64,000 nucleotides of DNA from contig JAYKKR010000011.1 of NCBI GenBank assembly GCA_036971615.1, forward strand, positions 434,001 through 498,000, read 5' to 3'. The notes below the pieces were generated by a model. That model ran no database searches. It saw only the letters and a program-made list of their open reading frames with translations, and was not told the DNA's origin. Of this stretch, positions 11,459 through 24,501 are shown one piece after another; positions within the stretch are counted from its first letter, which is position 1; the number at the start of each line of letters is the position of its first letter. The position numbers were made by a program, and so were the translations under genes. The DNA is from Amyloporia xantha. Its lineage: Eukaryota > Basidiomycota > Agaricomycetes > Polyporales > Adustoporiaceae.

Positions 11459-12534
11459 ATGCACAACTTGCCAGTGGAATTGTACAGAGAGATACTGCAA
11501 TATGTCTCTTCAAAGCGCGACTTCTGTGCTCTGAGCGTCACATCTCGAGCCCTCCAAGCCGAGGCAGAATATTTCCTCTACCACTTCATACAGTCAAGCT
11601 CTCGAGCGCAAACACTTAGAATCTGCAACGCCATTACCCTATATCCCCGCTTCGGCCCAATAGTGCGCTCGATTTCTATCCAGAATGCGGACAGGACCAT
11701 GCCGTCCACCTCGGCATACTGGCGAAGTATTGCCCTGGCCCTGGAGAGGCTACCCGACCTCGAGTCACTCACGATATCAGATCAGGGCAACAAGACTAAT
11801 GCCTGGATTTTTGATCGCTGCACATTCTCTCTCAAAGAACTGCAATGCGACTTTGCGCCCGATGATGCGTTCAGAGCATTCTTGTGGACGCAGCGTGCGC
11901 TGCATAGGTTTAATTGGATGTTCAGCACCGCGATTATCGATCCCACGAATTGCTTGCCGCAAGACCCAGAGTTTCTCCCATCGCTCCGCGAGATATCTGT
12001 CAACATACCCAGTCTTGCATACGAGATGATGATTGCCCATCCATTGACGCATCTGGGGATCCGCGGCCCATTTACTGTCGAGGAGGGGTCTGCATATACC
12101 GCCGAAAACGGTCTTATCAAGCCTTGTTTGCGTTCTCTGCGCCTCAACTTCTCTTATGACCAACGAGAGATAGTGCCATTTCTCGCTGCCATGGCTGTGC
12201 TTGCACCTGAGCTTCGTTCGCTTGGATTTCTGCCTCCCTTCAGAATGCAGGTTTGTGTTTTGTCCTCACCGTTACCGATTATGCCGATTTGTATTTTCAG
12301 GACTCCGAGCTCATAACAGTGCTCTCCGCATTCAAGCATCTAGAGTCTCTAGGGACGTGGAACGTGATCACTGCCGAGGCCGCCTTCGTGCTTGCGCAGG
12401 CATGCCCGTCCCTTCGCCTAGTGGCCTGCTTGCACTATTCGTACTCCCATGAATACGTCTTCCTGCCCGTCAATCCCATGGGTGTTCCCCGTCCAGTGCA
12501 CGATCCAGACTTTAGGCTATGGAGAGATGCCTGA
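11459..12534 (+). CDS. F-box / leucine-rich-repeat-like protein
   Basis: Two exons, 11459-12250 and 12301-12534, joined across a 50-bp intron; 341 residues. The N-terminus LPVELYREILQYV followed by FCALSVTSRALQAEAE is an F-box (binds Skp1 in SCF ligases). Behind it are leucine-rich segments such as LPDLESLTI, LREISVNIP, LTHLGIRGPF and LRSLRLNFSY, the usual layout of mushroom F-box proteins. An ATG at 11386 opens another frame and is not used. Substrate unknown. No damage seen. Confidence 0.8.
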
Positions 12535-12875
12535 GCTGAAACTACAGCTGGCAGGCTTTCAGGTTTGGGAAGTCCCAGTGTAGTAGCATATCTGATAACT
12601 CATGCTTAGCAGAAGTTACAGGACACGGTCTACGAATCCTGACACAGTTTCTATACAAACCCTTTTCTGCGTAGGCTCGTGTATCAATATATCGTCCTGA
12701 TCAACGAAATCGTTACACATATAGAGGAACACAGACAGATACATCGCTCCAAAGACACATCAGCACTCGATATTGTTAATGGGGTAAATAGGAGTACAGT
12801 AACAGGGGGGAAATCGGTATGAATATCAATAAAGAATATGGGCTGTTGAAAGCCCGCCCTTCGAGTCTGCAACCA

Positions 12876-15552
12876 TCAGGCCGTTCCAGTCTCAGAGGTA
12901 GGCGCTTTAATCATCTTCAGCCATAAGCCGTGCTGTATACGCAATTGTTTTTAGGATCAACGCAGTATAAATCCAAGACGTTCACTCACCTTGACATACA
13001 TAGTCAGATTGATACTAAACCACGCCGTGTCTTTCCCATCGCAGCCTATGGATTGCGTGAATGTGTCTGGTGGAATAGACTCAGGGTTCACCCAAGGTGT
13101 CAGCTCGATCGCCGCGAACTGCTGTAGCAGGCGGATGAGCATGAATGAGATCTCGTTGTACGCGAACTGGGAGCGTACATGAGTTATGCAGACGAGACAA
13201 CTATAAGAGCGCGTGCATACGCACCTGCTGCCCCAGACAGATCCGAGGTCCAGCATTGAAAGGGAGGAAAACGAACGGGTTCGGCGTGAGGTACTTATGG
13301 ACTCGGTCGTCAAGGAATCGGTCAGGATCGAAGTCGAGAGCTATTAGAAACGCGATCAAGGAGTGAGTGCGTCGTGATGTAGTGTAAACATCCCTCCCAC
13401 CATCTGGTCCCCATAGATCTTTACGGCGATGCATGACGAACACAGAATATTGAATCCTAGCTGGATTTAAGTCTTAGTGAGACAGCAGAGTCAATTTCAA
13501 TACTCACCGCGTGTTGGCAGGAATGAAGTACGGTTTTCCATCAGGCGTCTTTGACGGTAGCAACGTATCCTCAGTAGTGGAGCTAGAGCAACACTTAGAA
13601 ACGAAACACTCGTGAATAATAAGAATTATCCTACCGGAGATTGAATGGGCTGAACAATGAGGATTTATTAGCATGGGCGAGTCGCTATTCATTGATACTG
13701 ATACCACGTACACAGACGGGTACAATCGCAACGTCTCATTGACGACGGCACGCAGATATTTCATATCTTTGATGTCGTCGTAATTAGGGCGCCTTGAGCT
13801 CCCAATCTTCTCCAGAATCTCCTGGCGCAAACGCCGAAGGATATTGGGGTTTTGTGCGAGTTTATACACAGCGAATGTCAAAGTGGCCGCAGTGGTATCA
13901 CGACCCGCAATGAGGATGTTCAGCGTTTCATCCTTGATGACCTGTGCATCTGTGGGATTCATCAATCTTCAACGAGTGAAATTTTGTAAAATGCGTATGC
14001 TCACCGTCGGTAAGCTTCGCAAGGTGCTCGAGGAGAGTTTCCTGATCCTCGTTCTCATCATCCTTCACATCCATCGCACGCTTTTCAGCCTTCTTTCTCA
14101 ACAGGCCGGCCAGAATCGGGTCGACAAACCGGTCGATAGGTTTCAAGTGCTTCTTCGCCTTGTCGGCCCAGAACTCGAAGAGCGGCCATCTGGTGACGAA
14201 CCTGGAGCGCATAAGGCATGCCAGCTGAGCCTTTGCGAAGGCGCGGGCAAAGTCGTTGGCAGGATCGGTGACACTCCTGTCTGTCTGGGCGAGCGCGGAG
14301 GGAGGCGGGTAGGGCAGACCGGCGGAGAGGGAGCGCACGTCCTCACCAAAGAGAAACTCGGTAGCTGAGTCGAGGGTGAAGCGGGAAACGAGGTCCTGAA
14401 CGGACATGTATACATGAGTGCACTGCATGGTAAAAGCAACAAGTGAGGAGAAGCACGGACTTGCCAATCAACTGAATAGCCCTCCTTGAAACGGGCCTTC
14501 ATTTGACGAAAGGCATCATCGACGTGTCTGTGCCCTGGTGAGTCAAGGAGCTATTCTAGCAATATGGCAAGCGTACCGATCGAAGATGTCAAAATGACAA
14601 ATGCGATCCTTATTGAAAAAGGGCCTGGTCATTCCTCGGTGAAATCTGTCATCGCAGTCTGGTGAGGAATTTATAATGTGTCATAATTGTTCAGTCTTAC
14701 TTCCACATCTCTCCTGTAGACATCATCAGAGTCTGGGGTGTTCAGGACATTTCCGGACGCACCGTCTGAATTGAAAACACCAGTTCCCAACAGGCTACTC
14801 ATCTGATTGCGAAACACGGGTCCTGGTAAAGACGGTTACCGTTAGAAGGCCACAAGTCTCGCATTATGGTACTGACCTTTCTCAAAGCTCTGAAAGTTTG
14901 TCGACAAAATTGTCTAGAAGGATCAATCAGCATAACGGGGCGGGGACCTTAGTTTCGTGTGAAAGTGCTATTTGGCAGGATACGCAGATAGACACGATCA
15001 AACGTTATTGGTCAAGAGAACTCACCTTGATATGCTCAGGCTCCGAGGTGAAGATCTGTCGATTCCCAGTGTCAGCCTTGCGACCAGGATATAACACCAC
15101 GAACTGCCTACTCTCTGCTCAAATAGCACCTCGCGAGCGTACATGTGGCCGTACTTTACACTCCAATTGAATAGCCAATCACCTACAGGCTGACATGACA
15201 TCTCCGTATGTTACACCACAATTGGCCTCTACATACCGAGAAAGCATTTGTCAAAGCTGCGTGACACGATTAGTACAAGATCTATGCCACCCAGCCATTT
15301 ATGCTCCACCCTAGGAGGTAGAACAGCTCCCAAAGCAGCAGCCTTTCTCCTGTTAGAATACCTCCTCCATTGCACCATCACCAGAAGCGTAAACGGGAAG
15401 GACAGTACGCCAACCAGTATGAGGATCCATTTTGGAAGCGTGATATCGAACCACTCGCAGAATAGACGATAGATGAAGTATGCGAGGCCGGGCGGCAGTG
15501 CAAGGCGAGGTAACTCTCGAGCTAAGTATCTCGGACCAGGTGGAAGAGACAT
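12876..15552 (-). CDS. Cytochrome P450 monooxygenase, CYP63-like
   Basis: A gene of at least ten exons on the minus strand. The N-terminus (15552 leftward) has [16 protein letters not shown] and a hydrophobic membrane anchor. Then come KYGHMYARE, the exon pair VLFEQR / [10 protein letters not shown], a WKFHRG-type block near 14640, helix [13 protein letters not shown] (about 13880), the ExxR motif [10 protein letters not shown] (about 13740), the PERF-like FDPDRFLDD and the haem loop [15 protein letters not shown] (about 13230), whose Cys binds haem. The last exon ends [14 protein letters not shown] with the stop at 12876-12878. Order and length (about 600 residues) are normal for the CYP63 group, which oxidises hydrophobic and aromatic compounds in wood-decay fungi. 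The family within P450 is by resemblance; the P450 call is firm. It looks intact. Confidence 0.88.
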
Positions 15553-17736
15553 CGTGGTGGTCTAGGTTCAGGACCCAGGAGCAGACAGCTGTTACGGCAT
15601 AGAGTGATGGGTTCTTATATATCCCCACTCACTGGCAGGCGTCAAGCAGCGAATTTGCACTCTAGTAAATGCCGTGTAATTCTGCACGTCCCAGCAAAGG
15701 TGGAGTCGTAAATGAGGCCTAATAGCAAGCTATCAGTCGTACTAACTACTAGCGGTTGTACTAAGAGATCACGAAGTCCATGGGTCGAATTTGAGGGCAC
15801 TGAAGACGATCAGGGAAGAAGAGAGGCGGCAGGCTGTCACGGCAATTATTCATCACTGATCGTAAGATATTACCATGTCCGCGGCTCCAGCTCGAGGGTG
15901 CCAGCAAATCGTCGATCGTGACTTGGCAAACACTCTCCGTTATTCGCTTCCGCATATTGGAGGCCGGAATGTAGCGAACAGCGCTGTAGGCATGGATCAT
16001 GCTACACAACGCAAGGCTCGGGCTACAGAGTGTTCCGGTTGAATTGAATCTGGTCCAGCCAGTTAATGGGACCTATACAAACTGTCCTAGATATTTTGTG
16101 TGTCCGCCGTAAAGTGGGAAATCATGATTGATGAAGTACAAACAGGTGCGCGCTGCTACGTCATTGAGCACTCATCGCTAGGATTTCGAGCTTCTGCTAT
16201 TAGTAAGGTATGTCCTATTTAACTACAAAAATCGAAGAGTTGGTGATCTGTCTGCTACAGTGCTAGACGATTGGATAGTCCTGAACTTCTGCCTCCGAAT
16301 ATGGAGTTTGCAAAATTGGCCGGCTCCTCGAGCTCACTCGTAATTTGCTGATACGATAACTGTCGGATTAGTGAGTAGAATTGTCAATACTTCCATTGAA
16401 CCCAACGCTAACGACCCTCTGCGTATCGTCTTATCGCTCATTTGGTAGTGCCAGGCACGCTGGGTATCCACAATACTAACGTCAGACCATAATCCGTAGC
16501 TGCTTTGAAACTATACATCATTTACAACATTCCTCCCTCTGCGAATCGATCACGTCGTCTAGTAGGATTGACAAGCCAGTCACTCCACAATGGATCATGA
16601 ACATGATTTCGACTCTCGTGCACCTGACGTAGGTCAGGCAAGTTCGTTTTGGCTCCGGACATGTTTGAAGGGAACAGTATTTATGGTATGTCCGAGTCGG
16701 GATTCGATATGATGTGTGGTCCGCGCTTAAGCGACCAGAAGACCGGGTATCACGGAGAAGTCATATTCTGACTAGGATTGGGATCCATTCAACTGAGAAC
16801 CTTACCATCAGCGCTGGAATACGAAGGATTCCGAGCGTCCGCGCCAAGAACGTTTTATCGGAGCTGTTCCAAACTATGCTCGGTGGTTAGGGCTCCACCG
16901 AAGAGGCATGAACGGAAGAATACAGATCATGGTATGTGTGACAGGGTGGCGATTCGGAATTGGCGCAGCGGAGGCTCTTGCGTAAGGTTCGTCATACAAA
17001 CCATGGAAGACGCTGCCTGTGTGGAAGTGATGTCATCGGCGACTCATCGCGGGGAGGGGCCTAGAGCAACGATCGCATTTCGGCCTTCCAGCTCATCCCA
17101 CGATTGACTACTCGGTTCGTTGATTGTCGATGTGGATCTTATCCTCGGATCCTTGCATCTTCGGATCTGTAACTAGCATCTCCCATCAAATGTTCGCGAG
17201 TCGGCTGCAATAAGAACTGAGTGATTTCCCTCGGGTTCGTCCCTAGCGTGCACTCCGTGGAGGACGGACCAACTTCAATTTCTTGACGCTGGAGGGCTCC
17301 CCCTTTAAGGACCTCGGTATCTCAAAGCTGTGGCTCGTTAACCTGTTATTGCAGGATTCATGACATCTTCACCGACCTCAGTAACAGTGCCTGCGAACTT
17401 CTGTACGCCTCCATCGTCAGAGTCAGTTCATTATCGTCAGCCCATTGCATGGCACAAGAGGACCTGGAGACTTGCAATCCGAGTAGCAGTTTTCAAAGGT
17501 GCCACCTGTGGTTTTGAATCATTTGACGAATCATACGAGTTACGTCCAGCGGCCGAGGGGCGGACATAGGGCTCTTTCACTCCACTCGCTAACAAATACG
17601 GCAAACCGACTAACCTTTAAGATTCCGCGGAAATATGGAATATACAAAAGTGAGCACCACGGCTACGCAGGTACTAACGCACAACAGTCAACAGCACCCG
17701 AGTCTTCAGTGAGTCACTTAGCCTCCTCGACCATTT
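15553..17736. other. Intergenic, about 2.2 kb, no gene seen
   Basis: Only short frames with no recognisable protein pattern, no repeat structure, and no transposon ends. It is the shared upstream side of the P450 gene and the downstream side of the JmjC gene. Nothing further supported. Confidence 0.5.
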
Positions 17737-19383
17737 TCACCGCTTTGCCTTTTTCTGCGAGCTCCCCTCCCCATCCTCTCGCTTCCTCTTCCCCTCTGGG
17801 AGAGGCTCCATCTCCGCCCTCGCTTTTCCCTTTCCGTTCTGAGTCTTCCTCGCCTGCTCTCTGAGATGCTCCCAGACGAGCTTGTCCGCATACGGTTCCT
17901 CAAACACGTCCGCATCCGGGGGATAGAACCAGTAGTTGAACGCCATGTGCACGTCTTCGCCGCCTCCTTCGCCCTCCCCGCCCGCAGCAGAAGAAGAGGT
18001 GACTTCGTGCCACCATGATGCGGGCAAATAAAGCATCTCGCCGGCGGAGAGCTCCACGATGTAGGGTGCCCTCGCCTTGACGAGATTGGGGAAGTCAGCC
18101 GACGACGAGTCTGTGGGCGAGACGGCAGTTGTGGGGAGGTTGAGGTGTTTGTGCAGATAGGCAGTGGGGATGCGTGAGAAGGATGCAGGTTCTTCTGCCT
18201 GTGATAATTCGATTTGTTCGGCAGCGGCGCCGTCACTATCATCAGGTTGAGCCACGCCGGACGAACCAGCGAGGGCGTCATCATCTCCCAAGTTGCCCAT
18301 AAGCACCTCATAATCATCCTGTCCATCTTCCAAGTCTCCAGCCAGCGAACCGAAGTCATCATCGGCGTCTTCTTCCTCTTCCTCTTCCTCTTCCTCTTCC
18401 TCGCTCTCCTCTCCGCTGTTGTCTTCCATGTCGCTCAAAGGGAAGCCGTACTCTTCATCCATGGCCAATTTAGCATAGTCCTCGCGAGCATTGTCTAGCT
18501 CTTCTTCTAGTCGTTTCTGTTCTGCCGTCACGCGTATCTTGCCCTTACCCTTGCCTTGTACAGCCGTTTCGTCGCGCAGATTGCGCTCAAGAGCGTCGAT
18601 GCGTGCCTTCATGGCGACACGGACATCCAGTCCGTCGGCACGGAGAACCCAGTCATATGCGATGACGCCATTTTTGTACAGCTCGTAAACAGGCTTATGC
18701 GGATAGAGATTCTCGTGCTCTTGAGGTGGGTAGAGCACGAACCGCTTGCGGCCCTTCAATAAGCAGTATAGATTGTCATGGAAGTCGTGGTGCTGCAAGA
18801 GCAGTGATTAACATTGAAAGGAGAACAATACGACACAGACAGAACCAGTACATACAAGACCAGAAGACGATCCGGCCTGCGACTTGCCCAGCCATAGATT
18901 GACTTGCTGGAGAAGGAGATTGCCCATTAGTCTAGGGACGGCAGGAAAGTCGTCTACGAGCGCATTAGTGGGCGGCGATAAAACAGTCAGCTGGTCCCAT
19001 TCCTCGCCAGAATACTGCGTTGTGAGGTAGTTGCTAGGTCCGCCCTCGTCCTTCAGCGATTGAAGGAATTGTCCAAATTGCATCGGTAAACGTTTGACGT
19101 CCGTGCCAAACTGTCGTGTGGAGAGATGCATGGGTTCCACTAGAACTGGAGTGTCGCCTGCTTTCGAAGAGAGATAGTCGAGGTCTGTCTAGCTTCACCG
19201 ACTCTGATTCATCGTGGATATTATAAGAGGATACGCTTCAAATCGACGTACCCATTTCTGAGCCTGGAACGAAGAGTCGTCCGGAAGACCCTTGATAATC
19301 ACAGGCCTTCTTTGGGAGACATAGTCTCTGAAGAACTTGTCCGCACTTAGTCCAGGCTCGATGTAGTTCATGCTCTGCTGCAT
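17737..19383 (-). CDS. JmjC / cupin-8 oxygenase-like protein
   Basis: Three exons, 19252-19383, 18856-19188 and 17737-18792, giving 506 residues. The N-terminus has SQRRPVIIKGLPDD, the start of cupin-8 JmjC domains. Then come NLWLGKSQAGSSSGL and, across the junction, HHDFHDNLY with the first metal ligands, KGRKRFVLYPP, and in the C-terminal part LSAGEMLYLPASWWHEV with the distal His. These belong to 2-oxoglutarate/Fe(II) enzymes of the JMJD7/FIH type, which hydroxylate proteins. A disordered insert of roughly 180 residues with a long poly-Glu run (about 18370-18410) splits the core between the two metal motifs. The C-terminus is basic (KGKARAE, KRKREDG), a likely nuclear signal. Looks intact; substrate unknown. 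Confidence 0.85.
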
Positions 19384-20210
19384 GGTATCCTTGTGATGCG
19401 ATAGCAGATTCAGTCAACAGTGACAACGTAAGTTTTGCTAGACTATTGGTATGAAGATGTGTAGCAAGGCGTTGTTGAATTCCAACCTGAGGGCACGGAA
19501 TGAAGGGGTAGGGAAATCGGAATTCGTAGTGCATATGGGCCCGGCTAGCCAGCCTAGCCTAAGGGCCTGCGAGGCAAGATCCTGATCAGATCCAGAACCG
19601 ATCCTCAATGTTCACGTGATCGGGACGCGTCTCGACGCGTCGTGTAACACTGTTGTTGACTAACGATCTTTTTACTACCTTTATCGACTCAAAATCTATC
19701 TTTCACCTGAAAATATCATAATCAAGCTAGTAATTTTCTTTCAGATGTCTATGAAAGACCCGTGATAGATGGAATGCATGCTTGGCTGAATAAGGTGCGA
19801 GTCTGATAGTTCGCTTTTCGGTGATTGCTGTTTTAATTTCCAAGACGTCCCTAAACAGCTTCAGTCATTCATTCAACTTGAGGCTTATAATGTATCTGAA
19901 TGGGTCGGACGACGTTGTTCTAATACAATTGATTGATTATTTGTAATCTCATCTCTACCATGAACATCAAGGTCAACATCTAATTACTCCATCGGCCTTC
20001 TCACCTATGGAACCAACTACATATTTCTATCGTTGCTTGTTGTTCCCTCAGCACGTTGAGGCTGAAGGCATCGAAAGTCTGCTTTTGGCAACCAATACTA
20101 AGAAGTACAAATGGTGTGCTCCTCAGGAGAAAGATAAATATGACTCAGGCTGATGTTTGGTACGATCCTGCAATTTTACTCCTCTCATCAAGCTTCTTTT
20201 CACTCTTGCT
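19384..20210. other. Intergenic, about 0.8 kb
   Basis: AT-rich, no frame that resembles a protein and no transposon ends found. Confidence 0.45.
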
Positions 20211-21298
20211 TCAGACCGACGCCAAGAATCTCTTGTACGTTCCCGTATCCTCAGGGCCGACGGAAGCGATCGTCTTCAGGAGCTGTTTCACCGAGTGCTC
20301 TGGGGTGTCAAATTCTACTTTAGCCTCGCGGAACCTCACCATCTGCCTCTCCAAATCGGCATTCGCAGCTTCATCACCTATATACACAGGCGTCGGACAT
20401 TTCTCTCAGTGGGTGACCTTGAAAACTGGAGCCTATTGAGAAGACTTACGCTCATCGACAGCAGTATCAGACACATCGACAAGCCCCGGGCTTAGGGACA
20501 CGACGACGAAGCCTTCGTTCTCGAGAAGCGCTGCATACTTCGTCGCGATCATGTTTGCCGCGGCTTTGGTCGTTCCGTAGGCCGCCATGCTGTGGATACG
20601 CAGATTCCACACGGTTTCGCGCTCGCCGCCTCCACTGGAGACGATAACGATTTTCTTGGTTGAGCCTTTCCGAAGTAGAGGTAGGAAAGCATTGACGGAG
20701 TGTATGACTCCCAGCGCGTTCACCCGGAACTGAGACAGCCCAAAAATATGGGTGAGAATATAACACATATAACAACACATTCTCACAGATTGTATGAATT
20801 CTGCGTCAAGCTGGTCTTCATCGAGACTGCACAGGTGGTGAGAAAGTAGTTCACTTGTAACGAAATTTAACTCACTAATCGGTAAGTCCACGATATAGGT
20901 TGGCATTCTCCATGCGCGCAGCGTTGTGTATGAGCACATCCAAAGTACCTCCATTGACACGTGCGACCTCTTCTGCCGCCACCTTTGGGGCCGTGTAAGG
21001 GACTTCCACAAATTGCGAAAGTGATAATAAGTACCTTCAACTGGCGGTGGTCCACGACATCCGCTTGCAAGACGTGCACGTTCTTGTCATCTGGCTTCAA
21101 GCTGGAAATCAAGCTGTTGAGATGAGTGGAAGTCGCCTTGTTCCGTACAGTGACGAAGACAGTGTTTGCAGGGTCGCTGGCCTAGAAAGCTTTGCTCGAG
21201 ATATGCAGCAAGGAGATGCCGGATCGGGTGCGTACCAATTGGCGGACGAACTCTAGACCTATTCCTCGTGAACCACCGATGACAGCGTAAGACGGCAT
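20211..21298 (-). CDS. Short-chain dehydrogenase/reductase (SDR)
   Basis: Start ATG at 21298 gives MPSYAVIGGSRGIGLEFV; the GGSRGIG loop binds NAD(P). Next come NTVFVTVRNK, NVHVLQADVVD, an NAG-equivalent LIHNAA (about 20910), FRVNALGVIHSVNAFLPLL, KIVIVSSGGG and the catalytic YGTTKAAAN (Tyr-x3-Lys, about 20570). The last exon (about 20211-20390) encodes LERQMVRFREAKVEF and ends KRFLASV. At least five exons. The pattern is that of small sniffer/C-factor-like SDRs of about 250-280 residues. Substrate unknown. A second gene with the same pattern ends the window at 63549-64000. Confidence 0.85.
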
Positions 21299-22150
21299 AT
21301 GGGCGAATGGTGAGTAAGTGATGAAAATGACTCTGCAATATCTAAGGGGATGAAGAATGGACACAATGCGGGCTTATTTATACTCCGAAGGAGCTCCAGA
21401 CACTAAGATGAATTCAGAGATTCTTTGTGCTGCGGTGTTCATGCTGACTTGTCCGCTTCTGGCGCTCCGTTATAAGTGATTCACAGCTATCAAAGCGTGA
21501 CATTGTTTCGGAAAGAAATGTGGGTCATGATAAAGTTAGCGCACAGGTGGAGACTATGCATGTATTCACTGGCCTAAGGAAGTGCTGTCGTGTTCGCGTC
21601 CCATGACGCCGGAACCGGCTAATTGAAGTCTCCAGCCCACTGTTTCATATCTAAGGGTATGATTACAACCAACAGCGGGTAATGCACCGACGTTTCAAGC
21701 GTATACAATATTAGTGTTCGAAGCAAGCGCAAGACATCAGCACAGCCTCCACGAACCTTGTATTTACTCAGCAGGTAATCACTCCAATAAACAATGCATA
21801 ATGAACAAGCCCGCTCTCAATCCTTTGGGAATTCGGCTAAAGTATATCCTTCAGCCGACCGCAATAAGCCATCATCAGTTTGGCTTATTGGGTCGATGAC
21901 CCTGAGCAACTGCTTCACGCCGTCGTCAAGTGTGAGGAGGCTCATATCGACGTCTGGATTGCGTTGACGAAATTGTGAAGGGGGATTACCCTCAGTTTGG
22001 TCAAATTAATGACCGATCAATAAGAGCCGAACCAAATAAATCCTATATTTCGTTGTACAACAAATCGGTGCAAGAGAGGACAGTTATGCGACTACTGCTC
22101 AATAAACTCGTATTCGCTCGTCAGCTGGAGTAGCAGGTGGTGAGACACAG
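21299..22150. other. Intergenic, about 0.85 kb
   Basis: Contains the promoter side of the SDR gene and the 3' flank of the protease remnant. No further gene or repeat seen. Confidence 0.45.
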
Positions 22151-23274
22151 TCACGACTCACTGTTCGGTGCGAATCTTATCGTCTGGTTTCCAATGTCCC
22201 ACACGCTGTAATAATGTTTCAACAAGCTGCCGCCGAGGAGGTCGAAGTCTGCCAATGCGTTAATGATAGTCTGACAGATGGTCACATCGCTCTCGAAAGG
22301 CTCGAGATTGAACTCGGAGCTGGGAATCGTCAAGTTAAACAGTTCTCCGGTAACCGTTGTGAAGGTGACAGATATTTCGGCGAGAAGCAGGTCAATCTTT
22401 TTGCAAGCGATCCCATATGCCCCTGGCTCCGGGGCGTAAGGTTGGATTTCGGGAGAAATCATTTCGTAGATGGCCTGAAAGATGAGCTCGTATTGGAGAG
22501 GAATGTCGAAATCACTACTTTTACTTACATTGGTCGTATTGGGGTCAAAATAGACGTTCGGGGTGCCGCTATCAAACAATATGGTACGATTTGTCGTGAG
22601 GAGCGGAGAGCTCTCCCCGTTAACAAATATCTGAGGGGAAGCAAGCTGCCAGGATGCGGAGTTGTCTGGTAGCGAAGAATACTTCAGATCTCCTGTACTC
22701 GTCGGTCAGAGACAGTTCGACCACTGGTCATGGGCGCAGATTAACCACGGAATTTCGTCTTGTCAATACCGCCAATAGTCAATTCTGCATTGCCGACGGC
22801 CTTCGGGGTCAAATACATCCCAAACAAGGCTACGAGACGCAATTCAGTCAATTATATTCCAGTCGTAGGCGAGGGGTGTTGTCTCACCAGGGTATCCCTG
22901 ATCTATGAGCTTAGCCATGAATCCTTGTGCTTGTGGTGACATGCCTGTAATGGCATTTTTCAGGCAAGAACAGTGACTCAGAGACGGTACATCTACCTTG
23001 AATACCACTAAAAGGATCCAAGGTGAAAGCAGCCGTCTGATTATAGATGGTATACAACGTCAAATTGGGGGTGGCAATGCCACCCACAGTGACGGTATCT
23101 CGGCCCTCGAGGACGTCAAGAACAAATGAAGTCTCGGATTTATGGCAACAGGGACTGATCTGCTCCACCAGAGACTGCTCTGCTGTAAACAAAGAGGCCC
23201 GGCATGGGATGCCGCTCGTGTGCCTGTGCTGCCGTGCCCTCTCGGACCTCGAAAACCGCTGAGTGTCATGACTC
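22151..23274 (-). pseudogene. Aspartic protease (A1 family), 5' part lost
   Basis: Exons on the minus strand give, in order: LEGRDTVTVGGIATPNLTLY, FSGIQGMGMSPQAQGFMAKL, GMYLTPKAVGNAELTIGG and then ILFDSGTPNVYFDP, the second catalytic Asp motif (DSGT, about 22570). The C-terminal end is LGGSLLKHYYSVWDIGNQTI with the stop at 22151. These are pepsin-family features (secreted or vacuolar endopeptidase). The first catalytic DTGS motif and the signal peptide are not found: homology fades just left of the Tc1 insertion at 23276, and nothing matching continues right of it. So it is a 3' remnant. At least five exons remain readable. Confidence 0.7.
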
Positions 23275-23621
23275 GTACAGTGGCGGCCAAAAGTAATGCC
23301 CGCGCTTACCAAATTGCCATAATGGGCGATCGCCTTCATATCACACAATTCTTTTTTCACACAAATGGACTAGACTATGACTATATTGTGTGTCCAAAGT
23401 ACAGTAGAAAATTAATTCAATTTGACTGAGCTATGGAGGAATCAAACGAGTGGTTGTATCTAAATAGAGTGCTTATAACAGTAGCATCGAGAATAAAACA
23501 GGGATAAATGGCAAAATGAGTGAAAAAAAGTTTAGTACTTTGTATAGGATCCACGAGCATCATCTAGGGCTGTAGACGATTTGGCATCGACCTGTATAAC
23601 TCCTTAATAGTGTCCAGATCC

Positions 23622-24493
23622 TAGTGTCTCCTAAGTTCAGTTCGGTTCGGTTCAGCGGGGATTTTGGCCGAACCCCGAACCGAACCTGCATGCATATGGC
23701 TGAACCTGAACCTGAACCTGAACTGAACCTGCTGAACCGGTTCAGCAGGTTCAGTTCAGGTTCATAACCGGTTCGAACCTTCTGAACCTGTGATTTTCTA
23801 AGTAATTTTTTTTTTTCATTTTATGCTAGTCTACTGTACATGTCCATAGTGTGGTGATACTTGTCTGGATAGATTTAATTCCCTGAGGTTGATCAGGCGA
23901 AGGTGACTCAATTGCAAGCGTGAGTGCTGGCAATACCCTGTCAGATCGACACTCGGGGGCAGCACATCTGTGGCACGAGGTTAGCTGTCAGCAGTAGCGG
24001 CCGCGGCGTCGCGCACCTGTAGGGGCCCTGCTGCTACTACCAGCGCCGGTCGCGTTGTGTTGTTGTGCTTGCCCGGCGTTGGCTGCGCGAAGAACGCGCG
24101 GATTCCACGTCGCCCTGCATTACCTGCCATATGGGCTTGCGAACGCTTGTGCCGGCGACGCGCAACGCGGGGTTCCGTTCGAGAGTCGCAGTGCTGGCAG
24201 AGAGAGGGCGTTAGGAGCACGTGAGACATCTCGAGTCTGCACGCAGGGAGAGCGCGAGCGAAAATTGACCGAAACGGCGAAGATTGATCTCCATCTGATT
24301 GATCGGACCCCATCCCCCGGTTCGCGGTTCGGACGCGTTCGCACCGCGTTCAGGCAACGCACTGCAAGCCCGAACCCCGGACCGAACCTGACGGCCCATG
24401 GCCGGACCGAACCTGGACCGGACCTGAACCTCAGGTCCGGTTCGGCGGTTCGGGGTTCGGACCTAGGTTCTGGACTGAACTTAGGAGACGCTA
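23622..24493. mobile_element. hAT-like MITE 1 in Tc1 (872 bp)
   Basis: It begins TAGTGTCTCCTAAGTTC and ends in the reverse complement of TAGCGTCTCCTAAGTTC. Exact 8-bp duplication CCAGATCC (23614-23621 and 24494-24501). The terminal 150 bp hold dense copies of GAACCTGAACC-like words in both orientations. The interior resembles, inverted, a part of the second MITE. Confidence 0.9.
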
Positions 24494-24501
24494 CCAGATC
24501 C

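Noticed and set aside
16778..17107. Plus-strand 109-codon ORF in the P450-JmjC gap
   Set aside because: No recognisable motif, composition like its surroundings.
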